From Lachnospiraceae bacterium UBA6998 (lineage in GTDB: Bacteria; Bacillota; Clostridia; Lachnospirales; Lachnospiraceae), in assembly GCA_002448395.1 (NCBI GenBank), contig DJXS01000024.1:1-31283 (forward strand): 31,283 nucleotides of DNA. Reading direction: 5' to 3'. The position numbers were made by a program, and so were the translations under genes. The notes beneath the pieces are model-generated. The model searched no databases. It saw only the letters and a program-made list of their open reading frames with translations, and was not told the origin of the DNA. Each line of letters begins with the position of its first letter. Position 1 is the first letter of the stretch. Shown here piece by piece: positions 1 to 7,195 of this stretch.

Positions 1-566
1 TTTCCACAGCGGTAAAATCCGAATCCTCTGAGGAGTTCTTCAACTTCGTGCATATTCATGCGGGAAGTGACTTTCCCTGTCGTCGTATAAAAGTGCACGT
101 TATGTCTTTCGCTCTCCACAAACAGGATCTGGGATGCCGACAGTTTGTACAGTCCGCCGTCGGCATGGACCATGATGTGATAGTCCCTGCTTCTGCCTCG
201 CCGGGAGACAGCCCTGTCAAGTTTCTGTGAAAACGCGAAATATTCAACGGGCTTGACGACATAGTCAAGCGCGTCGACCTCATACCCGCGTACCGCGTAA
301 TCGGATCTGTTCGTAATAAAAATGATCAGGACCTCAGGATCCCTCCTGCGGATCATTTCAGCTGCGGTCATACCATCCATGAATTTCATCTGGATGTCCA
401 TCAGGATGATATCGAATCCGCCCCGATAATTCTCCGCGATCTCTGCTCCGTCTCTGTAATGTCTGATCTTAAACTGATGGAAAGAATCCTTCTCATAGCG
501 ATGAATATATTCCTCCAGCAGTTTCGCATAGATATCTTCGTCCTCAACAATTGCGATCTGATACAT
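1..566 (-). CDS. LytTR-family response regulator (3' end outside window)
   Basis: Reading starts at an ATG at 566 (MYQIAIVEDEDIYAKLLEEY) and stays open to the window edge, so the C-terminal end is missing; about 188 residues are visible. The N-terminal half is a CheY-like receiver: acidic EDED near residue 8, the phospho-acceptor aspartate in ILMDIQM near residue 55, and the conserved lysine in YVVKPVEY near residue 105. After about residue 130 comes a LytTR DNA-binding domain (HADGGLYKLSASQILFVES, then HNVHFYTTTGKV). Such proteins usually act with a membrane histidine kinase, which would lie beyond the left edge if present. GGAG sits about 9 bases before the ATG. The gene follows the WYL regulator by about 40 bases with no visible terminator, so the two may be cotranscribed. 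The target genes cannot be told. Confidence 0.92.
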   Translation of the reverse strand, partial: MYQIAIVEDEDIYAKLLEEYIHRYEKDSFHQFKIRHYRDGAEIAENYRGGFDIILMDIQMKFMDGMTAAEMIRRRDPEVLIIFITNRSDYAVRGYEVDALDYVVKPVEYFAFSQKLDRAVSRRGRSRDYHIMVHADGGLYKLSASQILFVESERHNVHFYTTTGKVTSRMNMHEVEELLRGFGFYRCG

Positions 567-606
567 CTTCCGGTTCTCCTCTGCCTCCGGCCCGGATCAT
601 TTCGTT

Positions 607-1587
607 TTACTCCTTAATCTGCTCTGCGGTTGCCCTCACCATAGCCATGTATTTGTCCCGGATCTCCTGCGGCTTCGCGATCTTCACCTTTCCTTCAAAA
701 GGAAATACCCATCCGTAAAATGTCGGGCTGTCCGCGACGCTTACCTTCGCGAAGAAAGTAGTCTCCGACGCCGGCCATGTCTCAACATCCTCGCCGAACT
801 GATCAACGATGTATTTCATTATTTCGTTGCGGCACTCGAGGACCACCTCCACCTCATCTCCCGCAAACATGCGGAACTGATGCTGCACGTATTCCTCCAT
901 GTCAAAACCCGCAGGCATAGGCACAGCGTCTTCTTCAGTCATCCCCGTATTGCACATGCGGTCCACGCGGTAGTTGGCTATTCTTTGCCTGTCGTCCGAG
1001 AAGCCCAGCATATAGTAATGATTGTCATCCCAAACCAGTGCATAGGGACTCACGTAATATCTGACCCCGTTGCGGCGCAGGAGCTTCTTCTTGTCTCCAT
1101 CATATTCAAAATATTGAAAGCAGATCTTCTTCCCATCATTGATAGCATCGGTAACCGCGTCCACAATATAGTAGATCTGACGGTTGTCCGCCTTGACCCG
1201 GTCCGCCGTGTAAAGGTGGCGGCGGATCTTCTCCGCCTGTGCCTTACTCACCATGCCGGTCAGTTTCTCAATAAGGACCGCGCTTTTCTCAGGGTTAATG
1301 AATCTCGAAGAAGAGACCGCGTCGATCAGGAGTTTGATCTCCGGAATCTCAAACTTGCGGTTCGCGAGGAAAAACGAATTCTGTGTGCTTCTGACCGTAA
1401 CGATATCAAATCCTTCACCGATGAGGACATCTATATCGTCCTTAATCGTCTTTCTTGAAGCATGCGCGTCTTCCGCCTGAAAGATCTTTACCAGCTCGGG
1501 TGTAGAAACCGGGTGGTTCTCATCTGTATTCTCATACAAATACTTGAGCATCCGGAATGGACGCTGTTTGTTGCGGATATTGGTCAT
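607..1587 (-). CDS. WYL-domain transcriptional regulator (paralogue 1)
   Basis: Protein of 326 residues. The ATG at 1587 is chosen because GGAGGAG lies just upstream; the open frame extends to 1698 but without a good ribosome binding site. Residues 1-70 form an N-terminal helix-turn-helix of the HTH_11/DeoR kind (RKTIKDDIDVLIGEGFDI). Residues 135-215 hold the WYL effector domain (YYVSPYALVWDDNHYYMLGF, followed by NYRVDRM). A C-terminal WCX-like extension follows. WYL proteins sense a small ligand or nucleic acid and repress or activate nearby genes. The protein aligns without gaps over the first 210 residues with the regulator at 15129-16109 and has the same length, so the two are paralogues. 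It lies 43 bases after the SDR gene, probably in one transcript with it. The effector is unknown. Confidence 0.9.
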   Translation of the reverse strand: MTNIRNKQRPFRMLKYLYENTDENHPVSTPELVKIFQAEDAHASRKTIKDDIDVLIGEGFDIVTVRSTQNSFFLANRKFEIPEIKLLIDAVSSSRFINPEKSAVLIEKLTGMVSKAQAEKIRRHLYTADRVKADNRQIYYIVDAVTDAINDGKKICFQYFEYDGDKKKLLRRNGVRYYVSPYALVWDDNHYYMLGFSDDRQRIANYRVDRMCNTGMTEEDAVPMPAGFDMEEYVQHQFRMFAGDEVEVVLECRNEIMKYIVDQFGEDVETWPASETTFFAKVSVADSPTFYGWVFPFEGKVKIAKPQEIRDKYMAMVRATAEQIKE

Positions 1588-1630
1588 AAAAATCTCCTCC
1601 GAATCACGCCCGGCACAAAGCAATGCACCT

Positions 1631-2419
1631 TTATTTCTTTTTTCCGGCTTTCTTCTTCTGAATGTGGTAATTGATGACTGTAGACAGATGCTCCCCAAGC
1701 AGATGAGAGCCCACTGTGACCAGCTTCATCTTCGTACCGGGGATCACAATCATTTTGCCCTCAAGCGCGCCATCCACACCCTCTCTCGCTGCCTGCTTAG
1801 CCGTGATCTGCTTTCCGGACACAGCAACGCCCGAATTCTTATTGAACGCAGTGTCCACCGGTCCCGGGCACAGACAGCACACCTTGACGGGACTGTGCGC
1901 CTGCCGCAGCTCCTCGTGGATCGCTTCGGTCAGCCTCACGACATAGTTTTTCGACGCGTAATAACTTGAAAAAGTCGGTCCCGATGTAAACCCGGCGCAG
2001 GAGCCGACGTTAAGCAGCACACCGTGCCCGTTCTTCACCATTTCCCTCAGAAACAGCTTGGACAAAATATGCACCGACGTCACGTTGAGATCGATCAGCG
2101 TCAGTTCCTTCTCCAGATCCGTGTCAAGGAAGAGCCCGTATACACCCATTCCGGCATTATTAACTACGAAGTCAATATTCTGGCTGCCCGCCTGCGCGAT
2201 GGACTCCGCGAAAAGCCTCCGGCATTCCTCCCGATCAGAGAGGTCGGCGGCGATCACGATCACCTTTCTGTCCGGGTACTTCTCCAGAATCTGTGCGCGC
2301 AGCTTCTGCAGGCGGTCTTCCCGGCGCGCCGTGATGATCAGGTCATAACCCTTCTGCGCGAGATATTTCGTGATCTCAAGTCCGATCCCGGCGCTGGCGC
2401 CGGTAACAAGTGCATACAT
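1631..2419 (-). CDS. SDR-family short-chain dehydrogenase/reductase
   Basis: Protein of 262 residues, the usual length for a classical SDR. The NAD(P)-binding motif TGASAGIG is at residues 6-13 and NNAG is at 87-90. The catalytic serine is in NVGSCAG near 140, and the YxxxK pair is at Tyr153-Lys157 (YYASK). An arginine pair after the second strand (ARRED) suggests NADPH rather than NADH. The C-terminus is basic and ends in KKKAGKKK, as in the YqjQ/DltE-like SDR subgroup. The substrate cannot be read from sequence. AGGAGG lies a few bases before the ATG at 2419. A promoter is visible at 2491-2520, back to back with the tRNA promoter. Confidence 0.92.
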   Translation of the reverse strand: MYALVTGASAGIGLEITKYLAQKGYDLIITARREDRLQKLRAQILEKYPDRKVIVIAADLSDREECRRLFAESIAQAGSQNIDFVVNNAGMGVYGLFLDTDLEKELTLIDLNVTSVHILSKLFLREMVKNGHGVLLNVGSCAGFTSGPTFSSYYASKNYVVRLTEAIHEELRQAHSPVKVCCLCPGPVDTAFNKNSGVAVSGKQITAKQAAREGVDGALEGKMIVIPGTKMKLVTVGSHLLGEHLSTVINYHIQKKKAGKKK

Positions 2420-2490
2420 AGCGTCCTCCTGCTTGCATTATTCCCAATCGTTTTATTTTCATGAAATTGTATATAACTTGCGATTCATAT

Positions 2491-2520
2491 ATTATAACAG
2501 TATTTTTCATTGACAATCAA
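2491..2520 (-). promoter_or_regulatory. Sigma-A-type promoter for the SDR-WYL-LytTR genes
   Basis: On the minus strand, TTGATT (2520-2515) and TATAAT (2496-2491) are separated by 18 bases. The SDR start codon is about 70 bases downstream. The -35 touches the -35 of the divergent tRNA promoter, so the two would compete for RNA polymerase. Confidence 0.6.
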
Positions 2521-2538
2521 ATTTTAAAGCGGTAAAAT
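2510..2538 (+). promoter_or_regulatory. Promoter of the tRNA-Leu genes
   Basis: A perfect TTGACA at 2510-2515 and TAAAAT at 2533-2538 are separated by 17 bases. The predicted start is around 2545, only a few bases before the first tRNA at 2550. This is as expected for a strong stable-RNA promoter. Confidence 0.8.
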
Positions 2539-2549
2539 AGCATTCGTTC

Positions 2550-2632
2550 GCAGGAGTGGCGGAATGGCAGACGCGCAGGCTTCAGGTGCCTGTTATGGCA
2601 ACATAGTGTGGGTTCAAGTCCCATCTCCTGCA
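2550..2632 (+). tRNA. tRNA-Leu (anticodon CAG)
   Basis: The gene is 83 bases long. The acceptor stem GCAGGAG (2550-2556) pairs with CTCCTGC (2625-2631), followed by discriminator A. The anticodon stem CAGGC/GCCTG encloses the loop TTCAGGT, giving anticodon CAG, which reads CUG. A long variable arm and the T-arm GGTTCAAGTCC mark it as a class II tRNA. The 3' CCA is not encoded. Confidence 0.95.
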
Positions 2633-2661
2633 TCCTCAATAATTCCTTGAGGATCATATAT

Positions 2662-2745
2662 GCGGAAGTGTCGGAACTGGCAGACGAGCAAGACTAAGGA
2701 TCTTGTGGTGGGTACACCGTGTGGGTTCAAGTCCCATCTTCCGCA
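2662..2745 (+). tRNA. tRNA-Leu (anticodon AAG)
   Basis: The gene is 84 bases long. The acceptor stem GCGGAAG (2662-2668) pairs with CTTCCGC (2738-2744), with discriminator A. The anticodon stem CAAGA/TCTTG encloses the loop CTAAGGA, so the anticodon is AAG, presumably modified to IAG to read CUU and CUC. It has a class II variable arm and the same T-arm as its neighbour. CCA is not encoded. It lies 29 bases after the first tRNA and is probably cotranscribed. Confidence 0.93.
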
Positions 2746-2759
2746 GTCAGATTAAAGAA

Positions 2760-2786
2760 GGCTGTCGCTTATGCGGCAGCCTTTTT
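2760..2786 (+). terminator. Intrinsic terminator after the tRNA pair
   Basis: A 9-bp stem (GGCTGTCGC with GCGGCAGCC, one G-U pair) has a TTAT loop and is followed by five T. Read on the minus strand, the tail is CTTCTTT, so it may also stop the small minus-strand ORFs. Confidence 0.85.
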
Positions 2787-2810
2787 CTATCCCTTTGCGG
2801 CCCTTATCTC

Positions 2811-2882
2811 TCAGGCGATCACCTGCATGCTCATACAAAACATTGCGGCGATTCCCAGAAGCCAGCTGATTACCTTCACCAT
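2811..2882 (-). CDS. Small hydrophobic peptide (23 aa)
   Basis: The ATG at 2882 opens a 23-codon frame ending in TGA at 2811. The peptide begins MVKVISWLLGIAAMFCMSM and is almost wholly hydrophobic after one lysine, so it could form one membrane-spanning helix. Its ribosome binding site GGAGG lies in the last codons of the ORF upstream, 9 bases before the ATG, so translation of the two is probably coupled. The function is not recognised. It could be a membrane microprotein or a toxin-like peptide. Very short ORFs arise by chance; the placed ribosome binding site and the pairing with its neighbour are the main support. Confidence 0.45.
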   Translation of the reverse strand: MVKVISWLLGIAAMFCMSMQVIA

Positions 2883-2886
2883 ACGA

Positions 2887-2991
2887 TCAGTCCTCCATCA
2901 TATACTCTTCATACTCGGCCTCGCTTGCGAACAAAATATAGCGGCCGTTAACTAATCCCATGTAACCGTCTCCGTTCAGATATCCTTTCAT
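2887..2991 (-). CDS. Small acidic protein (34 aa), unrecognised
   Basis: The ATG at 2991 is preceded by a near-ideal AAGGAGG with a 6-base spacer. The frame is 34 codons and stops at 2887. The peptide starts MKGYLNGDGYMGLVNGRY; the second half is acidic and aromatic (SEAEYEEYMMED). It has no membrane segment or signal peptide. Its end overlaps the ribosome binding site of the 23-aa hydrophobic peptide, giving a two-gene micro-operon that runs into the hairpin at 2760-2786. The regular spacing and composition look like a real conserved small protein, but I cannot name a family. Confidence 0.6.
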   Translation of the reverse strand: MKGYLNGDGYMGLVNGRYILFASEAEYEEYMMED

Positions 2992-3053
2992 AGCAGACCT
3001 CCTTGAATGAATCTGTTTGCTTCCTTCTATGCTCCTAAGTTTACCCGAAGGGG

Positions 3054-3071
3054 TGTACATATGTTTGTACA
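3054..3071. repeat. TGTACA-N6-TGTACA palindrome, possible operator
   Basis: Two copies of TGTACA at 3054-3059 and 3066-3071 flank six bases, forming a dyad about 65 bases upstream of the 34-aa ORF and about 70 bases upstream of the -10 of the SH3-leader gene. It is placed where a dimeric repressor could control either gene. No regulator can be assigned. Confidence 0.35.
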
Positions 3072-3139
3072 GGGTGACGGCAGGGAGACGTCTTAAATTT
3101 TCTTATGTTTTTTCGTGGATATCCCGTTCCGGCCAAGTA

Positions 3140-3145
3140 TATAAT
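3140..3145 (+). promoter_or_regulatory. -10 box (TATAAT) of the SH3-leader gene
   Basis: A consensus TATAAT lies 120 bases before the start codon. The region 17-18 bases upstream has only a weak -35 match, so an activator may be needed. The transcript would begin near 3152. Confidence 0.5.
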
Positions 3146-3163
3146 GATAGAAACAACAAAAGA

Positions 3164-3223
3164 GCGGCCCGGCACTGCAGTCGGCTGACCCTCAAAATAC
3201 AGTGCGGCGCATCAAGGGGCCGC
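3164..3223 (+). other. Folded 5' leader of the SH3-leader gene
   Basis: Between the -10 and the gene, GCGGCCC (3164-3170) can pair with GGGCCGC (3217-3223), and inside it GCACTG (3172-3177) with CAGTGC (3200-3205). The result is a 7+6-bp stem with an internal loop. It may be a stability or regulatory element. It matches no riboswitch class I recognise. Confidence 0.4.
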
Positions 3224-3264
3224 ATACCTATAAAAGACAAACGTTCATGAAAGGAGAACAGAAA

Positions 3265-3564
3265 ATGAGCGACATGATGGAAAACAAGCTGAATGCAGAA
3301 GAACTTACAGAAGTAACCGGCGGTGTAGGAAGACAGGAGATCAACGTCAAGAGCATCACCCCCATTTGGGTAAAGGTCACGGCTTCCAGCCTGAACTGCA
3401 GATATACCCCTAACGGCCCGATCGCCAAGACATATGAGTATGGCCACAAACTGAAAGTCGACGGTATCACCACAGACGGCAAGTGGTACAGACTGCTGAT
3501 CAACGATCCCCGCGGCGGCACCTGCTATGCATTCATCTACAAGGAGTACACTCAGAAGATCTGA
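3265..3564 (+). CDS. Double-glycine leader fused to an SH3-like domain (99 aa)
   Basis: The ATG at 3265 is preceded by AAAGGAG with an 8-base spacer. Residues 1-20 (MSDMMENKLNAEELTEVTGG) have the pattern of a bacteriocin-type leader: short, charged, with EELTEVTGG at the expected cleavage site. Such leaders are removed and the cargo exported by C39-peptidase ABC transporters. The remaining 79 residues resemble a bacterial SH3 (SH3b) domain (VTASSLNCRYTPNG, then GKWYRLLI and AFIYKEY). SH3b domains usually bind cell-wall peptides, so the predicted product is a small exported wall-binding protein rather than a typical pore-forming bacteriocin. No C39 transporter or immunity gene is in the window. 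It stands alone with its own promoter and terminator. Confidence 0.8.
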   Translation: MSDMMENKLNAEELTEVTGGVGRQEINVKSITPIWVKVTASSLNCRYTPNGPIAKTYEYGHKLKVDGITTDGKWYRLLINDPRGGTCYAFIYKEYTQKI

Positions 3565-3608
3565 TAGGGGATCTTCTCTCCGATAAGCTTTCATAAAACA
3601 TAAAACAG

Positions 3609-3648
3609 CCCTGCAGGCCTGATAAAAAGGCCCGCAGGGTTTTCTTTT
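3609..3648. terminator. Bidirectional terminator between the SH3-leader gene and the Na/Pi gene
   Basis: CCCTGC plus GGCC pair with GGCC plus GCAGGG across a single mismatch, followed by TTTTCTTTT on the plus strand. On the minus strand the tail is CTGTTTTA, so it can serve both convergent genes. Confidence 0.8.
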
Positions 3649-3670
3649 CCACTTTTTTCTTTTACGGCGG

Positions 3671-5416
3671 TCAATCGAGTTCCGCAAACTTATCTTCAAA
3701 GAGCGCCTTGATCCTGTCGTACTGCTCCTGCGTCGGCGGAACATCCGGTTCCGGGGAAGTCCGCAGAATGTGTCTTGCTATACTGTCGCACCGGTCGATG
3801 ATTCTCTCATATCCCGTGCAGATCTCCGAAAACACGCTGTTTCCTTCCTGGCTGCAGACGCCGGAATGAAGTCTTCTGACACTTCTTCTGTTGATCTTTC
3901 CCAGCATATCCGTGATGACTTCTCTGTACACCTGTATCGTGCCCGCAAGTCTTGTGTTCCGGGTCGAATAATCATGGACCGTCGCTCCGAGGATCTCCTG
4001 AACCGCGCTGCCGAACGTATTCAGATCCTTGCACGCCTCATCGGAGAAGGTGTTTCCATTCTTCCTGAAGTCGAGGAACCCTTCCTTCATGGCGGTAATC
4101 TTTTCCGCCATTTCCGCGTAATTGTTGATGGCGCCGCTGAGCAGCGAAAGCGTTGTGGCGTCCTTATCCTGCATTTTCTGCTGTGAGAGACGCAGGCAGT
4201 ATTTTCTGAGCTGCGCAACGTATCTCTCCGCCTTCTCTCCCAGCTCCCTGACTCTGTCGGGCTGCTCCGAAAGATCTTGTACGATCATTTCCAGATAAGC
4301 GTCAAAATATTCCTGAACCGCGTCTCCCAGCATGGTCGAAGCCGTCAGGACCTGATCGAGCGCAAAAGCGGGGTTGGACAGGAACAGCGGATTGAGCATA
4401 GTGAGCGTATTTGCTTCTTCCTCACGTTCTTTCGCGTTAAAGGGAAGGACAATGTGCACCAGTTTGACAAGGAAATCACCCAGCGGCAAAAAGACTGCGC
4501 TTCCGACCAGATTGATCAGTGTATGGAACGCCGCGATTCCGACCGCTCCTGTCTCTGCCTTGAGAAAAGGAATTCCCACCATCGCATTGATCAGGTAGAA
4601 GATCACTAAAAACAAAGCATTCCTGATCAGGTTGTAAAACAGGTGGACCAGCGCCGCTCTCTTGCCCCTGTTGTTGAAACCCAGGGACGCCAGAATGGCA
4701 GTCAGGCAGGTTCCGAGCTGCGCTCCGCAGACGATCGGGATCGCCATGGAATAAGTCACGCCGACGGACATCGCCAAAGCCTGCAGAATACCGATCGCTG
4801 CCGCTGAACTCTGGATAAGGAGCGTACACGCAACACCTACAAGAACACCCAGGAACGGGTTCGAAAAGCTGAACATCATCTGATTAAAGGCCGGGACGTT
4901 CTGGAGGGGCGCTACCGCGTTGCTCATCGTGTCCATGCCGATCATCATAACGGAGAATCCCACGACGATCGTTCCGATCGACCTCTTCTTGGCGCTTTTG
5001 GCGAACATCAGGTACACCACGCCGCCGATCGCAAGGAACGGAGTAAATGAAGAGGGTTTGAGAAGCATCAGCAGGAAAGACCCTCCCAGGGAGTTAAGGC
5101 TGAGCAGCCATGCAGTAGCCGTAGTTCCCAGGTTAGCACCAATCATGACTCCGACTGACTGCGCGACGGTTATGATCTCGGAATTAACAAGGCCTACTGT
5201 CATGACCGTAGTCACGGATGACTGGACAAATACGGCCAGAAGGGTTCCGAAAGCCCATCCCGCAATGCGTTTGCCGGTGAGTTTGTCGATTGCCCCGCTA
5301 AGGCTCCCGCCTGCCATCTGTGTCAATGTATCACTCATCACATTCATGCCGAATATAAAGAGTGCCAGTCCGCTCAGCATTCCTGTGATCAGTTCGAAAA
5401 TCTGTGTTCCACTCAT
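3671..5416 (-). CDS. Na+/phosphate cotransporter family protein with PhoU-like tail
   Basis: Protein of 581 residues, typical of the bacterial Na/Pi (YjbB/NptA) family. It carries the duplicated signature of this family: QSSVTTVMTVGLVN near residue 65 and QSSAAAIGILQALA near residue 205, each within a bundle of hydrophobic helices, with GANLGTTATAW between them. The first 310 or so residues are membrane-spanning. The last 220 are soluble and helical, resembling a PhoU domain. It should import phosphate with sodium at the cell membrane, the PhoU-like part modulating flux. Other small anions are possible substrates. The gene is convergent with the SH3-leader gene and follows the GH13 gene by 27 bases, so it may be the last gene of that transcript, though the functions do not obviously link. 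Confidence 0.9.
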   Translation of the reverse strand: MSGTQIFELITGMLSGLALFIFGMNVMSDTLTQMAGGSLSGAIDKLTGKRIAGWAFGTLLAVFVQSSVTTVMTVGLVNSEIITVAQSVGVMIGANLGTTATAWLLSLNSLGGSFLLMLLKPSSFTPFLAIGGVVYLMFAKSAKKRSIGTIVVGFSVMMIGMDTMSNAVAPLQNVPAFNQMMFSFSNPFLGVLVGVACTLLIQSSAAAIGILQALAMSVGVTYSMAIPIVCGAQLGTCLTAILASLGFNNRGKRAALVHLFYNLIRNALFLVIFYLINAMVGIPFLKAETGAVGIAAFHTLINLVGSAVFLPLGDFLVKLVHIVLPFNAKEREEEANTLTMLNPLFLSNPAFALDQVLTASTMLGDAVQEYFDAYLEMIVQDLSEQPDRVRELGEKAERYVAQLRKYCLRLSQQKMQDKDATTLSLLSGAINNYAEMAEKITAMKEGFLDFRKNGNTFSDEACKDLNTFGSAVQEILGATVHDYSTRNTRLAGTIQVYREVITDMLGKINRRSVRRLHSGVCSQEGNSVFSEICTGYERIIDRCDSIARHILRTSPEPDVPPTQEQYDRIKALFEDKFAELD

Positions 5417-5443
5417 AGTATGTCCTTTATCTGTTATCTGTTC

Positions 5444-7195
5444 TTACTGTCTGTTTTCCTGTGGCTGCAGCCTCTTTCGGAATTTCCAGACCTGCACCTC
5501 ATAGGGATGCAGTTTCCCCGGGATACCGGCACCCGTATTCTCTGCCGGTGCAGTCTTCATTTCTTCCTCGGAAATATAATTGTCCAGGATCAGTTTTCCC
5601 TTCGCCATATTATATCCCCTCGGCGCGGGATAGTGCACCTCCTGCGTAGAGAAAGAACAGATCACCAGGATTCTCTCCTCGCGGCCCTGCTCTTTGTCCT
5701 CATATTTCCTCTCATACATGTAGACCTTGCTGCTGCCTCGGAAGTATTCCCTGTAAGTGCCCCACAACAGTGTTTTGCTCCGCTTTCTCAGGGCAAGGCA
5801 CCTTCTGTAGAAATTCAGGATGCTCAGCGGATCCCTGTCTTCCGTCTCCGCGTTGATATAGGAGTGATTGGGATTGACATAGAACCACGGCTTTCCTGTG
5901 GTAAATCCGGCGTTCGGGCCGTCCGTCCACTGCACAGGCGTTCTTGCGGAATCCCTCGTCGAGACATGGATCCTCTCAAGCCTGCGCTCCACCGAATCCT
6001 TGAGGAAAAATGAATTGTACGCATTTTTCGCGGCTACATCTATGTATTTGTCAATGGAGTTGAGCGCGATATTGGTCATACCCAATTCCTGCCCCTGGTA
6101 TAAGAAGGGCGTCCCGCGCTGCAAAATATAGCAGGCGGCCAGCATGGAGCCCGACGCTTTCCAATAATGGCGATTGCCGTAACGGCTCACGACGCGCGGG
6201 TGATCGTGGTTTTCAAAATAGAGCGCTAACCACGCCTTTCCCTGCAGCCCGTACTGCCACCGGCGGAAAGCTCTCTTGAGCTTGCGCAGCCTGAAGCCGT
6301 GATACACATATTCCGTCATGAAGCAGTCGGCAAACATGGTATCAAACTGGATCAGCATATCCAGGACCCTGTCCCGCCCGCCGATGTATGTGAGCGCTGT
6401 CTTCACCGAGGTAAAGGGCGCCTCTCCGATCTGTACGGCGCCGTACTCCTTCGCCACCTCTCGGAACTCTTCCAGATAACTGTGCAGGTTGGGGCCGTCC
6501 TTATAAAAGGGCAGGCCGTTGATCGCGGGCACGAAGGACCATCCGTCCGGCATATCCGGATTCTTGGAGATAAAATTGATGACATCCTCCCGGAAGCCGT
6601 CCACGCCCATATCCAGCCAGAAGCGCATGATGCTCTTGACCTCTTCACGCACTTTGGGATTGTCCATGTTGAGATCGGGCTGTTTTTTGGCAAAGACGTG
6701 CAGATAATACTGCTTTCTCTGCTCATTGTATTCCCACGCTATACCCTCGAACTGGCTGTACCAGTTGTTGGGCGGGAGCTTTTCCTCTCCCTTGAAGCGC
6801 GGATCCCGCCAGATATAGTAATCGCTGTAGGGATTGTCTTTCCCCTTGCAGCTCTCGATAAACCAGGGGTGCTCGTCGGAAGTGTGATTGATCACCAGAT
6901 CGAGCAGCACCTTCAGTCCCAGCTCATGAGCCCGGCCCAGCACCTTTTTGAACTGGTCGAGGGTTCCGTAGTCGGGATGGATGTCCTTGTAGTCAGAGAT
7001 GTCATATCCGTAGTCCGCATTGGGCGAAGGGTAGATCGGGCTGAACCAGATGCCATCTACGCCCAGCTTCTTGATATATTCAAGCTTGTTATAGACGCCG
7101 TACAGATCGCCGATCCCGTCTCCGTTTCCGTCGCAGAAGCTGCGGATCCAGATCTGGTAGAAAGACATCTTCCGGAAATCATATTGCTTTTTCAC
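5444..7195 (-). CDS. GH13 alpha-glucosidase (oligo-1,6-glucosidase-like)
   Basis: Protein of 583 residues starting with GTG at 7195. The start overlaps the stop of the upstream glycosyltransferase in a GTGA, so translation is coupled. All four GH13 regions are present: DLVINH (99-104), GFREDV with nucleophile Asp204, IGEAP with acid/base Glu258, and FENHD ending at Asp331. The N-terminus (FYQIWIRSFCDGNGDGIGDL) and overall length match the intracellular oligo-1,6-glucosidase/trehalose-6-phosphate hydrolase branch. There is no signal peptide, so it acts on imported alpha-glucosides in the cytoplasm. Exact substrate choice among isomaltose, trehalose-6-phosphate and sucrose cannot be settled. 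It differs from the second GH13 enzyme at 17175. Confidence 0.9.
   Translation of the reverse strand: MKKQYDFRKMSFYQIWIRSFCDGNGDGIGDLYGVYNKLEYIKKLGVDGIWFSPIYPSPNADYGYDISDYKDIHPDYGTLDQFKKVLGRAHELGLKVLLDLVINHTSDEHPWFIESCKGKDNPYSDYYIWRDPRFKGEEKLPPNNWYSQFEGIAWEYNEQRKQYYLHVFAKKQPDLNMDNPKVREEVKSIMRFWLDMGVDGFREDVINFISKNPDMPDGWSFVPAINGLPFYKDGPNLHSYLEEFREVAKEYGAVQIGEAPFTSVKTALTYIGGRDRVLDMLIQFDTMFADCFMTEYVYHGFRLRKLKRAFRRWQYGLQGKAWLALYFENHDHPRVVSRYGNRHYWKASGSMLAACYILQRGTPFLYQGQELGMTNIALNSIDKYIDVAAKNAYNSFFLKDSVERRLERIHVSTRDSARTPVQWTDGPNAGFTTGKPWFYVNPNHSYINAETEDRDPLSILNFYRRCLALRKRSKTLLWGTYREYFRGSSKVYMYERKYEDKEQGREERILVICSFSTQEVHYPAPRGYNMAKGKLILDNYISEEEMKTAPAENTGAGIPGKLHPYEVQVWKFRKRLQPQENRQ

Noticed and set aside
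2550..2745. Possible attachment site or integrated element at the tRNA pair
   Set aside because: Both tRNAs are complete, no integrase is near, and no repeat of a tRNA 3' end was seen downstream.
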